Shown one piece after another: positions 23,210-33,002 of a stretch of DNA of 64,000 nt. Position 1 is the first letter of the stretch, and each line of letters begins with the position of its first letter. The notes below the pieces were generated by a model. The model was not told where the DNA came from, searched no databases, and saw nothing but the letters and a program-made list of their open reading frames with translations. The DNA lies in assembly GCA_910574455.1 (NCBI GenBank), contig CAJSYZ010000007.1, forward strand, positions 5,823,974 to 5,887,973, given 5' to 3'. The translations under genes and the position numbers were made by a program. Source of the stretch: Trichaptum fuscoviolaceum. Taxonomy: Eukaryota > Basidiomycota > Agaricomycetes > Hymenochaetales > Trichaptaceae.

Positions 23210-24037
23210 CCTCCTTGTCGCTCCCGCACGCTGTTGTAGTAGTGGCTGTCCTAATAAAGATACTTCCACGAAGGAAGCTGTAGTGAAAAATTGGACCGAC
23301 AGGGTGTTGGGCGAAGCCACTCCAGTGTGATGCTAACATGAGCAAAATCCCGGAGTGACTTGAGGCTGCCGAAGGGGCGACGAGCGCACACCCAACGCGA
23401 AGAAGGCGCAGCCGCCGACGAGGAGCAGCCACGGCAAGCCCCCCAAAAAGGTGCGCCGACAGAGCCTGCCTTCCAGAAAATGCCTAATGAACACAATGCA
23501 ACATACCTAAACACCAGACTTGAGGATGAAATGATTTTGAAGAAATGTTGTCCAACCAAAGAGTCAAGGGTGGCAAAGCGAGGCCAAGTAGTGAGAGTGG
23601 CAAAGCTAGGGCCAAATGGTCTGCAAGACAATGGCAGAAAGACTGCAAAGCTATGGCAGTAAATGGCAAGACATAGGCCGAAAGAGAGGTTGAGGTAGCA
23701 ACGGCAAGACATAGGCCGAGATATGCAATGGCAAATATGGCCAAAAGGTAGTGGCAAGACGTAGGCCAAAGATAGTGGCAAGACGTAGGCCAAAGATAGT
23801 GGCAAGACATAGGCCAAAATTTTGGAAAGACATAGGCCAAGGAAACGGTGAAGACGAGGAGAACCCATAAAAATCTTGATGCCTTGAAGCCTTGCTGCTG
23901 TCCGTGGCCTTGGCCATTGTGGTCGATGGCGAAGAGACGATGGTCGGGTGGCACACATCTTGACGCGTGACTTACCTGTGACACGCGCGTGCTCCCGCTC
24001 CTTCGCGAGTCTGCGGACTCGCTCCGCTAGTCCTTCC
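23210..24037. mobile_element. Short insertion element E2 (828 bp), tandem to E1
   Basis: Same ends as E1 but a different interior (23398-23864). It is flanked by GACTC at 23205-23209 (shared with E1) and 24038-24042. The minus strand has long open frames running across both elements, including a repeated tract (CALVAPSAASSHSGIL), but no domain that I recognise. The near identity of the shared ends suggests very recent insertion or recent duplication with exchange of the interior. Confidence 0.6.
23690..23850. repeat. Minisatellite inside element E2
   Basis: Degenerate tandem copies of GGCAAGAC(A/G)TAGGCC(A/G)A with a period of about 25 bases, best at 23750-23845 where TAGTGGCAAGACGTAGGCCA repeats with only single changes. 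Confidence 0.75.
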
Positions 24038-24771
24038 GACTCACAAGTGTCCCGCCAATACCCGGGCTGGACGAAAGCGTTATACCGACTCGAAGGCTGC
24101 ACTTGAAACATAATGTCATGTTGCTGGAAGAAGAATCGTTGGAAACTCTGCAACCCTCGGTATGACAGCCCTCGCACCGAAGACGCTGAGCATAGCCCTC
24201 GCTCTCCTCATGTCTCACCAACCCCGCATCCTCGCTATCCGGAGAACGATTTCCTCCATGCCACGCTATAAATGCTCAACACAAAGTGTCCGTCGCGATG
24301 TGCGGAAAAGAATGTGGACATGATGTTTGTCGGTCTGGATGAGAGTGAGGAGAATAGGGGGTTAAGAGCGGTGTGCGGTGCGTGTCTAAGCATGGCTATT
24401 TCTGTCAGACCGTTTCACCACTAATCACAAACCCAACAGGACTTATCAACACACAAGCAACCACCGTCCATTATGTTTGTTTTGCATGGACCTCAACACG
24501 GTTTACCGCAAACTGCGCTCACGGAACGGAGGGAAGGTCCCTTTTGATGTCGGCGCCGTCTTGGTCACAAGCTGTACGGATCGTGGCCGCGTCCATGTCA
24601 CCTTCCTCATTCATAGACACTCCTGCTGCTCTTCATTACCCGCCAGTCCAAATTTCCACTCCGCGCGGGGCTCGTCATGAGCATGGACATCGTGTGATCC
24701 CGAGCTCCTATGTTGTTGGTGAGGTGCAAACTTGCCTCATGGGAAGCATGGGTAAGGGGGCATCAGGTTGA

Positions 24772-25729
24772 CTGCAAGTGAAGATGGTGATTGGATCTGG
24801 GCTTCTGGTGATGGATTACACTGATGTCGGGTCTGGATTTGGATGGCTGAATTTTATACTAGTACGTGAATAAATTCAGGATTTTATCACATCATTGCAC
24901 TAAATAATCAGGCTTCTTCGATTTTGTGAATCACCATGAGCAATGCGTGTTTGGGTCACGGGTGCCTCTCATCGTATATGTGCATGTGTCAAGGAATCCC
25001 GTCGGTCCGCTCGATGCGTCTGGCTCTTGCTCGCCCGAACTCGAGCTCTGGCACCCGATGGGCTTCAGTTCGAGCGGCATGGTGTTGGACATGCTGGTCT
25101 GAGCATTGTCTCCCAACCTCTTAGCTCTGCTTCCCGGCCCTTTCGGAAGGTGGTGAAGACATCAAGGGGAGTCCGGATGCCGAGAAGCGTGTTCACATCC
25201 CATGGGGCACCGAGTGGCATCTAAGCGCATCAAGACCCTGGTTCTCTCTGGGTGTGACATATCCCCACAAGCTCCTTTAGTCAAGACCAAAGCATGCCCT
25301 GTTTTCCTGAGCTTGACTTCGGTTGACAGTGCCACTGGCTCATCAGTTTCCTCAGCGCAATACAACAGAAATCCTCACCGTAGTCGCATTTTAAACAGCA
25401 ATGCTACATACCTTCACGTTAATCGCGGGCCGAGCAGAACCAGGGGCATCACGTTGTGAGATGCACATGAATTGGTCCCTGGAGAGGTTAGAACCATGGA
25501 ACAGGGAAGAGGACGAACGGTTCGCATAACAGCAGATAAATGCGCGGGCTAGGCAAACCTCACCAGAAACATCGTACGCGTTTTTTCCTGCCTTTCATCG
25601 CTAATCTCACCCTACTTTCCTTCGATAGTCTTCTCCATTTTCCTCGCACGCCGACATTCATCGAACGACATGCCGACTGACCGAAGCTGGTAACGGTGCT
25701 GGCTCTCACCACCTCATTTCCCGTATTCC
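24772..25729. other. Module spacer after ASCC1-like copy 6, no X gene
   Basis: GTGAATAAA at about 24865 and spacer text shared with other modules (CATGAGCAATGCGTGTTTGGGT; ATGCCGAGAAGCGTGTTCAC at about 25179). The X gene that follows in other modules is absent; the sequence runs into another ASCC1-like fragment. Confidence 0.45.
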
Positions 25730-26458
25730 GCTCGCACATCCTCCGGCTAGACGAAGCCATCATCTCACCGCCAAGGATCCTGTAGATCATGGCGCTCATT
25801 GATCTAGCAGCAGATTACGAATCGCCGATGTGAACGGTGCAAGCAGGGCAGAGACGTCAAAGATGCTCAGCACGGCCCTCGCTGGAAGTCATCGATATCA
25901 TGTACCCGTATACACCATTATCGCTTATCCGGATGAAGAGAAGGAGCACGGTATTAGGAAGCTGAGGGCGGTGTGTGCTAACTTTGAACTCTTTCTCGTA
26001 ATACTAGCTGACGCATGTGTTATAATGAGATCAAATAGGTTTCATCAATGCGTCCTTTGTCACGTCTCATCTGGCCTCGTAGATGGGCACAAACCTATGC
26101 TACTCCATCCCGTCTACATCAAAGCATGCACACGCAATGATATACAGAAGTGTCGATCACCTTCATGGGTCTCAAGACGAAATGTATCCTTTACCCGCTC
26201 CAAGCCCGCTGTACGGATAACGTCAGGATCTGGATCAAGCATGGCATACGACGCTATACAAATCCGTCTTCTTCATGGAAAGTGTGGAACTCTTACGAGC
26301 GAACATACTCACCAGCACGGGGGATAGCGCATCGCCAGACTCATGCTAGCTCGGACATCACACTAGCCCTACCGATATCGGAGCATGCGTCATTGGCGAG
26401 GCGCTGGTCCCGACTTCACACGAGGCAGGGATGTACGCTAGGTTGGAGGTTAGATTGA
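25730..26458 (+). pseudogene. ASCC1-like fragment, copy 7 (divergent subtype)
   Basis: Exon 3 remnants: RLDEAIISPPRIL (compare LDESIVIPPRRLH) and, after a frame change, YPDEEKEHGIRKLRAVC before a GTGTGCTAAC donor. Exon 4 remnants: GFINASFVTSHL and GHKPMLLHPVYI in place of LKLHCTLIN, so motif 2 has lost its Thr. It ends in shifted frames. Same subtype as copies 4 and 11. Confidence 0.55.
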
Positions 26459-27117
26459 GTTCTTGTGATGGGACGATGAATTTGGCTGGATAGACTTGGA
26501 ATCGGAAGCGATGGGAAGGCTGTGTATTAGTGCGTGAATAAAGTCTTGATTATGTTGCATTATTGCATTGAATGGTTGCATCTTTCTGCGCATCTAGGTT
26601 CCATAGTGAAGAGATGAAGCGTCTTTGTCAGGCACGTATGAGCTGTGGGACGTCAAGATTTCCCTCCGTACGCTCTTTAACAGCTTCGAGTATCAGCTCG
26701 TGCTCGTGTGGACACAAGGAATTAGTTCCAGTCGAACGACACACAGTTGGCTTGAAGTTAGGCGGCCAGTGATCCTTCTAGAATTCAATAGACGACACTA
26801 TAATGCTAGGCCTTCTCCGCCTCCATCTCGCAACTTTGGGGCCCGAACAGACTGGATTACGATGCGTGAGTATCATCTTTTGCTTTTGCCTTTCATAATG
26901 GGCCGTGAACGCGCCTTCGGTTTTCCTTTGCCACACACGGGCAGCTGGGTCTCACCATCGATGCACGGTGATGAGCATAGTGAGGTCATCTATGTATAAG
27001 GAGGTGTGGACCTAGGAGTGGCTGACAATGTGTGTGGTAATGTGGATTTGTTTATGACTGTCTTTGACAATGTCCTGATAGCCAGTTGTTAGGCCGCTAG
27101 AGAACAATAGCTAGTTG
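26459..27117. other. Spacer and unassigned sequence
   Basis: GTGAATAAAGTC at about 26534, the 3' signal of copy 7, then a short ORF (26625-26999) without recognisable domains. From about 27000 it shares sequence with the region upstream of the F-box fragment near 60200. Confidence 0.4.
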
Positions 27118-27274
27118 CCTTCTTGCCGCGAGGTGGTGCCCACCACAGGATATGGAAGTTGTGGTTGTGGTTGAGGTTGTGGTTCCATCTAGTGGGTATT
27201 AAAGCCTGCGCATCTCCTGTAGACATCGCCAAACATCCCCCTGGCGTCTGATTGCATACTCTCCTGCATCGAGC
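27118..27274 (+). promoter_or_regulatory. Upstream region of the F-box gene, duplicated at 60258-60423
   Basis: TAGTTGCCTTCTTGCCGCGA, CACCACAGGATATGG, GTGGTTCCAT and TTAAAGCCTGCGCATC all recur with few changes before the F-box fragment at 60424. TATTAAA lies about 80 bases before the ATG and may serve as TATA box. Confidence 0.55.
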
Positions 27275-28174
27275 ATGCCTTCATCCACGCACATCCGTAG
27301 CTTCCCGAGCGAGATCCTTCAATTGCGCCCCCTCACGCCCAATGGCAGGCCTGCACTCCTTAGGCTCAACGCACTGGAGTTTGACCTAGTGGGCAATACA
27401 CAGGGATTTTCGTCTTTCGCCCAGTGCATCCGTCTTCTTGGGAACGCTCCGAACGTGCACTCGCTCACCGTTCGCTCCATGTCAGGGAGCACCGTTGCCC
27501 CGGCACAGCTACTTCGATTCGAAAACCTCCGGAACCTTCGTGTCATTGCTGCGGCGGGCCAGCTCGGCACAACTGGAAAGTTCCTCGACCGCATCCTATG
27601 TCCAAGTTTGAAACAGCTCGTTGTGCAAACTGTGAACGACGAAGGCAGCGACGAAACTGTGCCTAGGTTTATCCTCGATATCCGGGACCTTCTGCAACGC
27701 TCCAAGTGTACACTGGAGGTTCTCAAGATTCAATCACGCTTGATTCCTGAAGAATGTATCATTAAGTTGCTTTTCCGGACTCCCGATCTTCGAACTTTGG
27801 TGCTTTCGGACTGTGATGATCTCAGCGAGAGCATTTTTTCGACTCTCTCAGCGCGATGCCCTGGTGACAGGTGGTGCCTGGACAAGTTGCGCAAAATTGT
27901 CTTCGACAGATGTACTTTTGCGAGTGAGGATGGTTACGACGACGAGGAGTTCGTGGACGACATGATAGAGATGATATGGTCCCGATTGTCCACTGGGGTC
28001 TCACCTGGCCCTGGCAAGGGCCTTGAAGTCGTGGTCAGCGAGTGTGGGATAGAGTTTGATGTCGATATGCTCGAGCAGCTGAAGTCGATGGAGGAACAAG
28101 GACTGAAGTTTAGCACGGAGCACCGCGTGATGGTTACTGAATTTGATGATGTGGACGAGGTTCGTGGCGGATGA
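27275..28174 (+). CDS. F-box/LRR-type protein with truncated F-box, single exon, 299 aa
   Basis: One uninterrupted ORF. It starts MPSSTHIRSFPSEIL, the first half of a fungal F-box (compare MASSTHIHNFPNEILEKVFQ at 60424), then jumps at residue 16 to RPLTPNGRPALLRLNALEF; the rest of the F-box and the following linker are absent. The remainder is an LRR-like region: NAPNVHSLTVRSM, LLRFENLRNLRVI, CPSLKQLVVQT, TLEVLKIQSR, TPDLRTLVLSDCDDLS, LDKLRKIVFDRC, then acidic DDEEFVDDMIEM and a C-terminal helix. F-box proteins link substrates to Skp1-Cul1 ubiquitin ligases; without a full F-box, Skp1 binding is doubtful. It could be a functional derivative or a recent internal deletion. Other damaged copies are at 41925-42785 and 60424-60720. 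Confidence 0.75.
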   Translation: MPSSTHIRSFPSEILQLRPLTPNGRPALLRLNALEFDLVGNTQGFSSFAQCIRLLGNAPNVHSLTVRSMSGSTVAPAQLLRFENLRNLRVIAAAGQLGTTGKFLDRILCPSLKQLVVQTVNDEGSDETVPRFILDIRDLLQRSKCTLEVLKIQSRLIPEECIIKLLFRTPDLRTLVLSDCDDLSESIFSTLSARCPGDRWCLDKLRKIVFDRCTFASEDGYDDEEFVDDMIEMIWSRLSTGVSPGPGKGLEVVVSECGIEFDVDMLEQLKSMEEQGLKFSTEHRVMVTEFDDVDEVRGG

Positions 28175-28516
28175 GTGCATCACTCACTATTCACCTTTAT
28201 TTAAATAGCTATTACACATATAATGTTCATCAATGTATATTCGAAGAGCAGTGAGATTATGCAGAGCCGTAAATGATTATGGCGCAAAGTAGATGTGAGA
28301 ACATTGGTTAGTAAAAGGAATTAAAACATAAATACAAAGTATCGTATCCACTCCTCTGGTAGATTCCACTTCACTCGTGCACATGCCTTCTTACTTTGCA
28401 GACCTAATCCGAACATAAAGATTAGAGATCCTCGAGATTAAAATAAAAATCCCTCTCTTTCTTGACCCACTGCTCTGACTGAGCCTACCAACAAGTACAC
28501 GGAATGGTAGACAGTA
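28175..28516. other. Short intergenic stretch between convergent genes
   Basis: AT-rich, shared 3' region of the F-box gene (plus) and the DUF6533 gene (minus). No gene seen. Confidence 0.5.
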
Positions 28517-30001
28517 TTACTGGACATCATTTGAAAATGCGGAACAAATGTTCAGGAGGATGCGTGTGCAACAGCTACTGTGCAGGACTCGTTGAATTCT
28601 GACAGTCAAGGGTGATGGTAAGCGCAAGGACGTGCAGCAAGCTGCAGCTCAGATACACGCACGTAATAATCAGCAGGTGACTTTCTCTCTGTGAACCGAT
28701 AAGCACGGAGTCTTATTATGGAGTAGATTACTTACGGGGCTAGCGATGACGACAATTAAATTGGCAACAGAAATGCCTACGCAATGTCAGAGTCGAGCAT
28801 ATGAGATATAGAGAATAACGGACAAAGGATAACGACAAAGTATAGTATTCCTGTCCATGGATTCGTCTGTCAATTCTCATCAAGTCTATAAGATGTGAAA
28901 TACTCACCGTCTCGGTACATCACCATTACGGCGGAGCTCCGGGAGTTTGCACCTTTTTTACCGCATAAGATAGGGATGAATTCGAGTTCATTGAAAGAAT
29001 ATCACCTAAGAGTGTCTTCCATAGAAGAAGGCCAAGTGTAACTACAGTATCTCCGACTTTCAGAGATACAAACTCAAAAGAAAACCGAGAAACGTACTGG
29101 ATTCGGTAACAATGACTATTATGAGGCTGATGTATAATTGAATGGGTTGGAGTCGTTAATTACGCAGCCTGCATATCCAGGCACGTTTAACACTGGGAGA
29201 AGGGTCAAATGGCGTGCTTTCGTTATAGTGAGGTGGATTTACCAGATACATTTCGCAAGTCCCAAGCCTCGATAAATGTGGCGCTGGGAACGGCAACCTG
29301 TGCAGATGGGTTAGGTCCATGTGAGCGGAAATAAACACTACACAAACGTAGCACCCACTGAGATAAGTAAAGCAAAAATCACCGTCACCATCCGAGAGCG
29401 ACCCCAAATAGCCCGGGTGCGCAGCATCGATATCACTACTCAGCAGATGATTCTAAAAAGTATTATCAAGTACTATATCTCTGACCGACCTTCTGCGAAG
29501 ATGACGCCATAGAGCCCTGAGTCTGAAGAAAAATCAATCTTGAGTCTGCTCATGCTTATTGCGGAATTCCCTTACATCCAAAAACTTGTGCAGATACTCT
29601 GCAGAACTAGTTGTGTCGGGTAAGTTGATGATTGTGCTTCATCTGTGAAGGTCAGACTTACCTGTGCACTTCCGCCAATCGTCACAACTGTTGGCTGTCA
29701 GATAAACACCAAGGCGAAGAGGCAGGACGTACGGTAAGAGCCGAGTGTGACATCTAGAAAAGGAGAATAGCGGTTGAGAAAGTAGAGGACCTTTGAGACG
29801 CTCATTCGAGAAGGCCAGATGTGATCGATCTATGAGGGCTCTGTCAGCCTATATTGTGCAAGCGAACAAATAGCATATCGCTGTACTTCATCTTTCAGAG
29901 TCAACTGAAAGTCATAACACTAAGTGCGGTGTTAGGATAGGATTTGGATTGCTCTCCGAGAAACTTACGAAAAGGGCTAGTCCAGCCACTTGGACAAGCA
30001 T
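28517..30001 (-). CDS. DUF6533 seven-helix membrane protein, about 15 exons, one frameshift
   Basis: Recovered from splice chains; no long ORF shows it. Exons (minus strand, high to low): 30001-29969, 29919-29887, 29829-29733, 29694-29662, 29606-29586, 29522-29490, 29438-29344, 29297-29243, 29168-29098, 29050-29006, 28952-28908, 28850-28824, 28776-28736, 28688-28663, 28598-28517. Phases fit throughout except exon 9, which needs one extra base to pass from GCVINDSNPFNYTS to LIIVIVTES. DUF6533 hallmarks: VAGLALF, YDFQLTLKDEIDHIW, SVSKVLYFLNRYSPFLDV, MLRTRAIWGRSR, VTVIFALLISVGATFV, VMYRDGILYFVVIL, SVANLIVVI and QRVLHSSCCTRILLNI. The family is a basidiomycete-rich set of integral membrane proteins of unknown role. 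The true start may lie upstream, because the usual 20-40 residue N-terminus is missing. The frameshift may be a real mutation or a sequence error. Confidence 0.75.
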
Positions 30002-30852
30002 TAGCAATAATCGAACTCAGAGCCTGTAACGTGCCATACATATTGCATACTAGAGTCCGTTAGCGGGAAGTAATAAAGTGGAAGTCTCGGAAATATACCT
30101 TCAAAGTTTGGTACTGTGATAAGCTGTCTTCCAGGCCGGAAAGCAGGCTTTCTCGAGGTAGTATGTCGCTCATAGATGAAGATAGTTCAGGGATATTGTG
30201 CGCAGTGATATCGAAAAGCAGGCGCTTATAACTTCAAACCATGTCGGATATTAGGCAGTGCTCTCATCGATATAGTACCAAGCAACCAAAAATTAATCAA
30301 GCAACTAATATAGAAGAGGTCGAAAAGAGCCTCACCTGAGCCAAATGGCCACAACCAGCATAGAGCAGATTGCTGTAGCTTATATATCAGGTAAATCATC
30401 TTCAATAATACACGTCAGATTTCAGAAGCACAATTCATCACGAATTGTGCGCTCCTACAATGTATTGAGCCCCTTCGACCGAGATACGCTCGCTGACCAT
30501 CCAGATACTTCCGCGACGGGTCTGAAATAGACTCTTGTTGATAGCTTGACTCAAGAAACTAGGATCAGAAGTGTAACGATTCTAGAGTGGAGGAGAACTA
30601 CCTGTATATTTGATGCGCACAGCGAGAAGCCTTCAAGTTGCTAGCGACGAGGAGTGGGTAAACCGTAACTCGCATTCGAGATGAATTGTGTGACATCATT
30701 CAAGTTGGTTCGGAGTTTCAAAATCCGAATTGTCGATCAACTCAGCTCATCATCCAACCTGTGCCTCTTCCTCCCACCTTGAACTTACTCTTTCTCGCCA
30801 ACTCGCTCAACGTCGTTTGTACCAGAAAAACAAGCTCAAGGCGTGGACTATA
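30002..30852. other. Upstream of the DUF6533 gene; unexplained splice-like signals, then ASCC1-like upstream region
   Basis: On the minus strand GT donors at about 30099, 30332 and 30598 border short open segments (for example SRKPAFRPGRQLITVPNFE at about 30100-30160), which may be lost 5' exons of this or another gene; I cannot assign them. From about 30712 the sequence matches the upstream region of ASCC1-like copies 2 and 3. Confidence 0.35.
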
Positions 30853-32126
30853 ATGCAAGTATTTGGGTCAAACGTCCGCCGTGGAACCAGAGGGGCGGGC
30901 GGCGCAGTAGGTCGTGAATCGAGTCCCGGTCGAGCGCAGCACAGTTGGGCGCGAGGAGGAGACGCTGGTAAAGGTCGGGCTGGAGGACGTGGTGTTGACT
31001 CTGACGGACGTGGAGGACGGCAGGCGAGACCACGGCTAACACACTGTACGACATGCAACTTCATTTCATTTCTCTCATCTAAATATTTGCTGAATTAGTC
31101 CTCTCGATCCCACTCGTACGCCCTTTCTTCAACCTCAGTCTCGCTGAATATTCAAGGAGCGCAATGAAAGGGACACATCCCGGACCTCCGCACGCGTGTT
31201 TCGACCTTTACCTCTTCTTTATTGTTGAACGACCTGCCAATACCCGGGTTGGACGAAAGCATTCTCATACCGCCCCGGAGACTGCACTTGACACTTGGTG
31301 TTATGTCGCTGGAAGAGGACACGCCTGAGTTTTCGCCAGCCTTGCCATCACCGGCTGCGACATCGGAGGCACCGAGGACGTTGAGCACGGCCCTCGCCCT
31401 CCTCGCGTCCCTCCGCCCTCGTATTCTCGCAGTAATGGATGGCCAACCCCTCCGTATACCGCTTGAATTGCTTGATATAATGCGGCCGCATCGTGGCGGG
31501 ACAAGGAGCGCGCATGTCATGTTCGTTGGTCCGCTTGAGTGCGAGGCGAATAGGAGGTTAAGAGCGGTTTGCTGTGCGTGTCTTACTATTCTCTTCTGTA
31601 GCGGTCGTATTCTGATTTCCGATCCCTACTTTACCTCTGGATGTCACCAAATCACGACGCTGGTTTCGCTCCTTAATCCATCTCAGAGATCATCAACACC
31701 TCTTTCATCCAAGCCGGCCTCGTCGAAGACGAGCACAGGCCGCTGAAGCTGCACTGCACGCTCATCAACACAGTGTACCGCAGGCCACGTGCCCGGGACG
31801 GAGGGCGCGTCCCGTTTGATTTCGAGGCTATCCTAGCCTCAGATGCTTTTAAGGAGATCTCCGTCCCAGATGGCACAGATGCAACCAGAAATCTAGCTTC
31901 AACTGAGCCCACCTTCGTGCCACCCACTTCGACCTCGGGTGCAGCTTCCTCTACCCTTGTCCGCCATCCAGTTCAAAGACCTCTCCCACACCACGGCCAT
32001 GGGCACCGAATAGACCTAGGCGAGTATATTGTCGGCGAGGTCCAGATCTGCCTCATGGGTAGCTCTGGTTCGGAGGGCGAATATGTCAGTGTTGGAGGTA
32101 TCAGATTGGACGGGGGTTGGGAGTGA
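30853..32126 (+). pseudogene. ASCC1-like protein, copy 8, best preserved, stop at an exon junction
   Basis: Four exons: 30853-31045, 31099-31115 (17 nt), 31171-31573, 31687-32126; 351 codons in phase. RG-rich N-terminus (RGTRGAGGAVGRE...), THFLSIPLGH at the start of the domain, motif 1 RRLHLTLGVM, HVMFVGPLE, then exon 4 with INTSFIQAGLVEDEHRP, motif 2 LKLHCTLINTVYRR and the closing VGEVQICLMGSSG. Exon 3 ends TTTGCT where other copies have TTTGCG; joined to exon 4 (AG...), the junction codon becomes TAG instead of GAG. This is the only defect I see. Either the copy is freshly inactivated or an unusual splice avoids the stop. Promoter text upstream and polyA-type signals downstream match the other modules; convergent with X copy D. 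Confidence 0.8.
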
Positions 32127-33002
32127 AAATGGAGGTCAAGAGTTGATCTGAGCACCTGTGCTGGCCTAAATGGCGATGGGACGCAGGGACTTGGGCTCCG
32201 CGTAGGCTCGGATTTCGATTTTGTCCAACATTTGTTATGAAGATATGGTTTTATCTCATCATTACGCTGAATGGATAGGATTCTTTGCGGAATTAAGGCA
32301 TGCGTGAGCAGCGTCACGGGGATCTCTCATCGTCTGCGTAAGTGCATTAAACCCTTCAGTCCATCTCAGGCTGGGCATTGGGGCGTCCAACCGTCTGGAT
32401 AGTGTGCTCCCAGAGACGTGAGCGTCTAGCTTGCGTGGACTCGGGTGGCAAGGAATCGAAGACGCCGTCCCGTGCACGCTCAATGCCCTCACAGCGCGTG
32501 TGCTTCTCTCCCGTAGAACGAGGATGACTTCAAACAAAATTCGGACGTGGAGCAGCGTGTTCACCTCCCATGGCGCTCGGAGTCTGATTCAGATTCGCGC
32601 ATGCCGGCTCTGGCTCTCTTACTCGATAGTAGCTTGTTTCCACGATTTTGACTCGAGCTTACACTAGCACCGGTTCATCAATCTCTGGATCTCCCAGTGA
32701 TGTTGTCTAGCGAGTAGCTGACATGGTCCCCCCTTTAGTGGTCCCCAATATTACACAAATTCTTGACTAATCTTGCTGGAAAGCACGCTTTCATCGAACA
32801 TCGCTCTCAAGATCTAGTTCGCACTCTTGGTCTTGCAAGAAACTAATCTCACATTGGTAATTTAAATACAAAACATGCAAAACAGATACGGTATACCCGG
32901 CGCCTCAATTTGACGCCCATGTCATAGAGCCAGAAACGCAGTTGATCATCAATGATAAAGTCCTTCATCCTATCCCATCGATCGAAAACCTCCGTAGTTC
33001 GC
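32127..33002. other. Module spacer between ASCC1-like copy 8 and X copy D
   Basis: Shares text with the spacers before copies C and E: GAATGGATAGGATTCTTTGC, TGCGTGAGCAG, CACCGGTTCATCAATCTCTG, and from about 32870 the CGGCGCCTCAATTTGACGCC block. No gene supported. Confidence 0.5.

Larger units (their letters stand above)
22355..24771 (+). pseudogene. ASCC1-like protein, copy 6, split by an insertion
   Basis: Exon 1 starts with MQALGHNIHRGTRVIGG and ends early at stop codons. Exon 2 (CAGTCCTTTCCATCCCACTT) is at about 22627. Exon 3 begins at about 22700 and is interrupted at 22739 by about 1.3 kb of two tandem short elements. It resumes at about 24043 (CCCGCCAATACCCGGGCTGG) and keeps DESEENRGLRAVC-like sequence before a GTGCGTGT donor at about 24381. 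Exon 4 (from about 24440) keeps LINTQATTVHY..., but the second motif is damaged, and it ends with SYVVGEVQTCLMGSMG. Both the insertion and several frame breaks inactivate it. Confidence 0.7.

Noticed and set aside
23690..23850. CRISPR-like array
   Set aside because: The repeats are degenerate, adjacent and without unique spacers, and this is a fungal genome.
24001..24042. Helitron 3' end (hairpin followed by CTAG)
   Set aside because: The shared sequence of E1 and E2 continues 14 bases past CTAG to GACTC, and the left end does not start with TC after A.
22613..24177. Long minus-strand ORFs across E1 and E2 as genes
   Set aside because: They run across element boundaries and a minisatellite, repeat the same peptide in both elements and show no domain.
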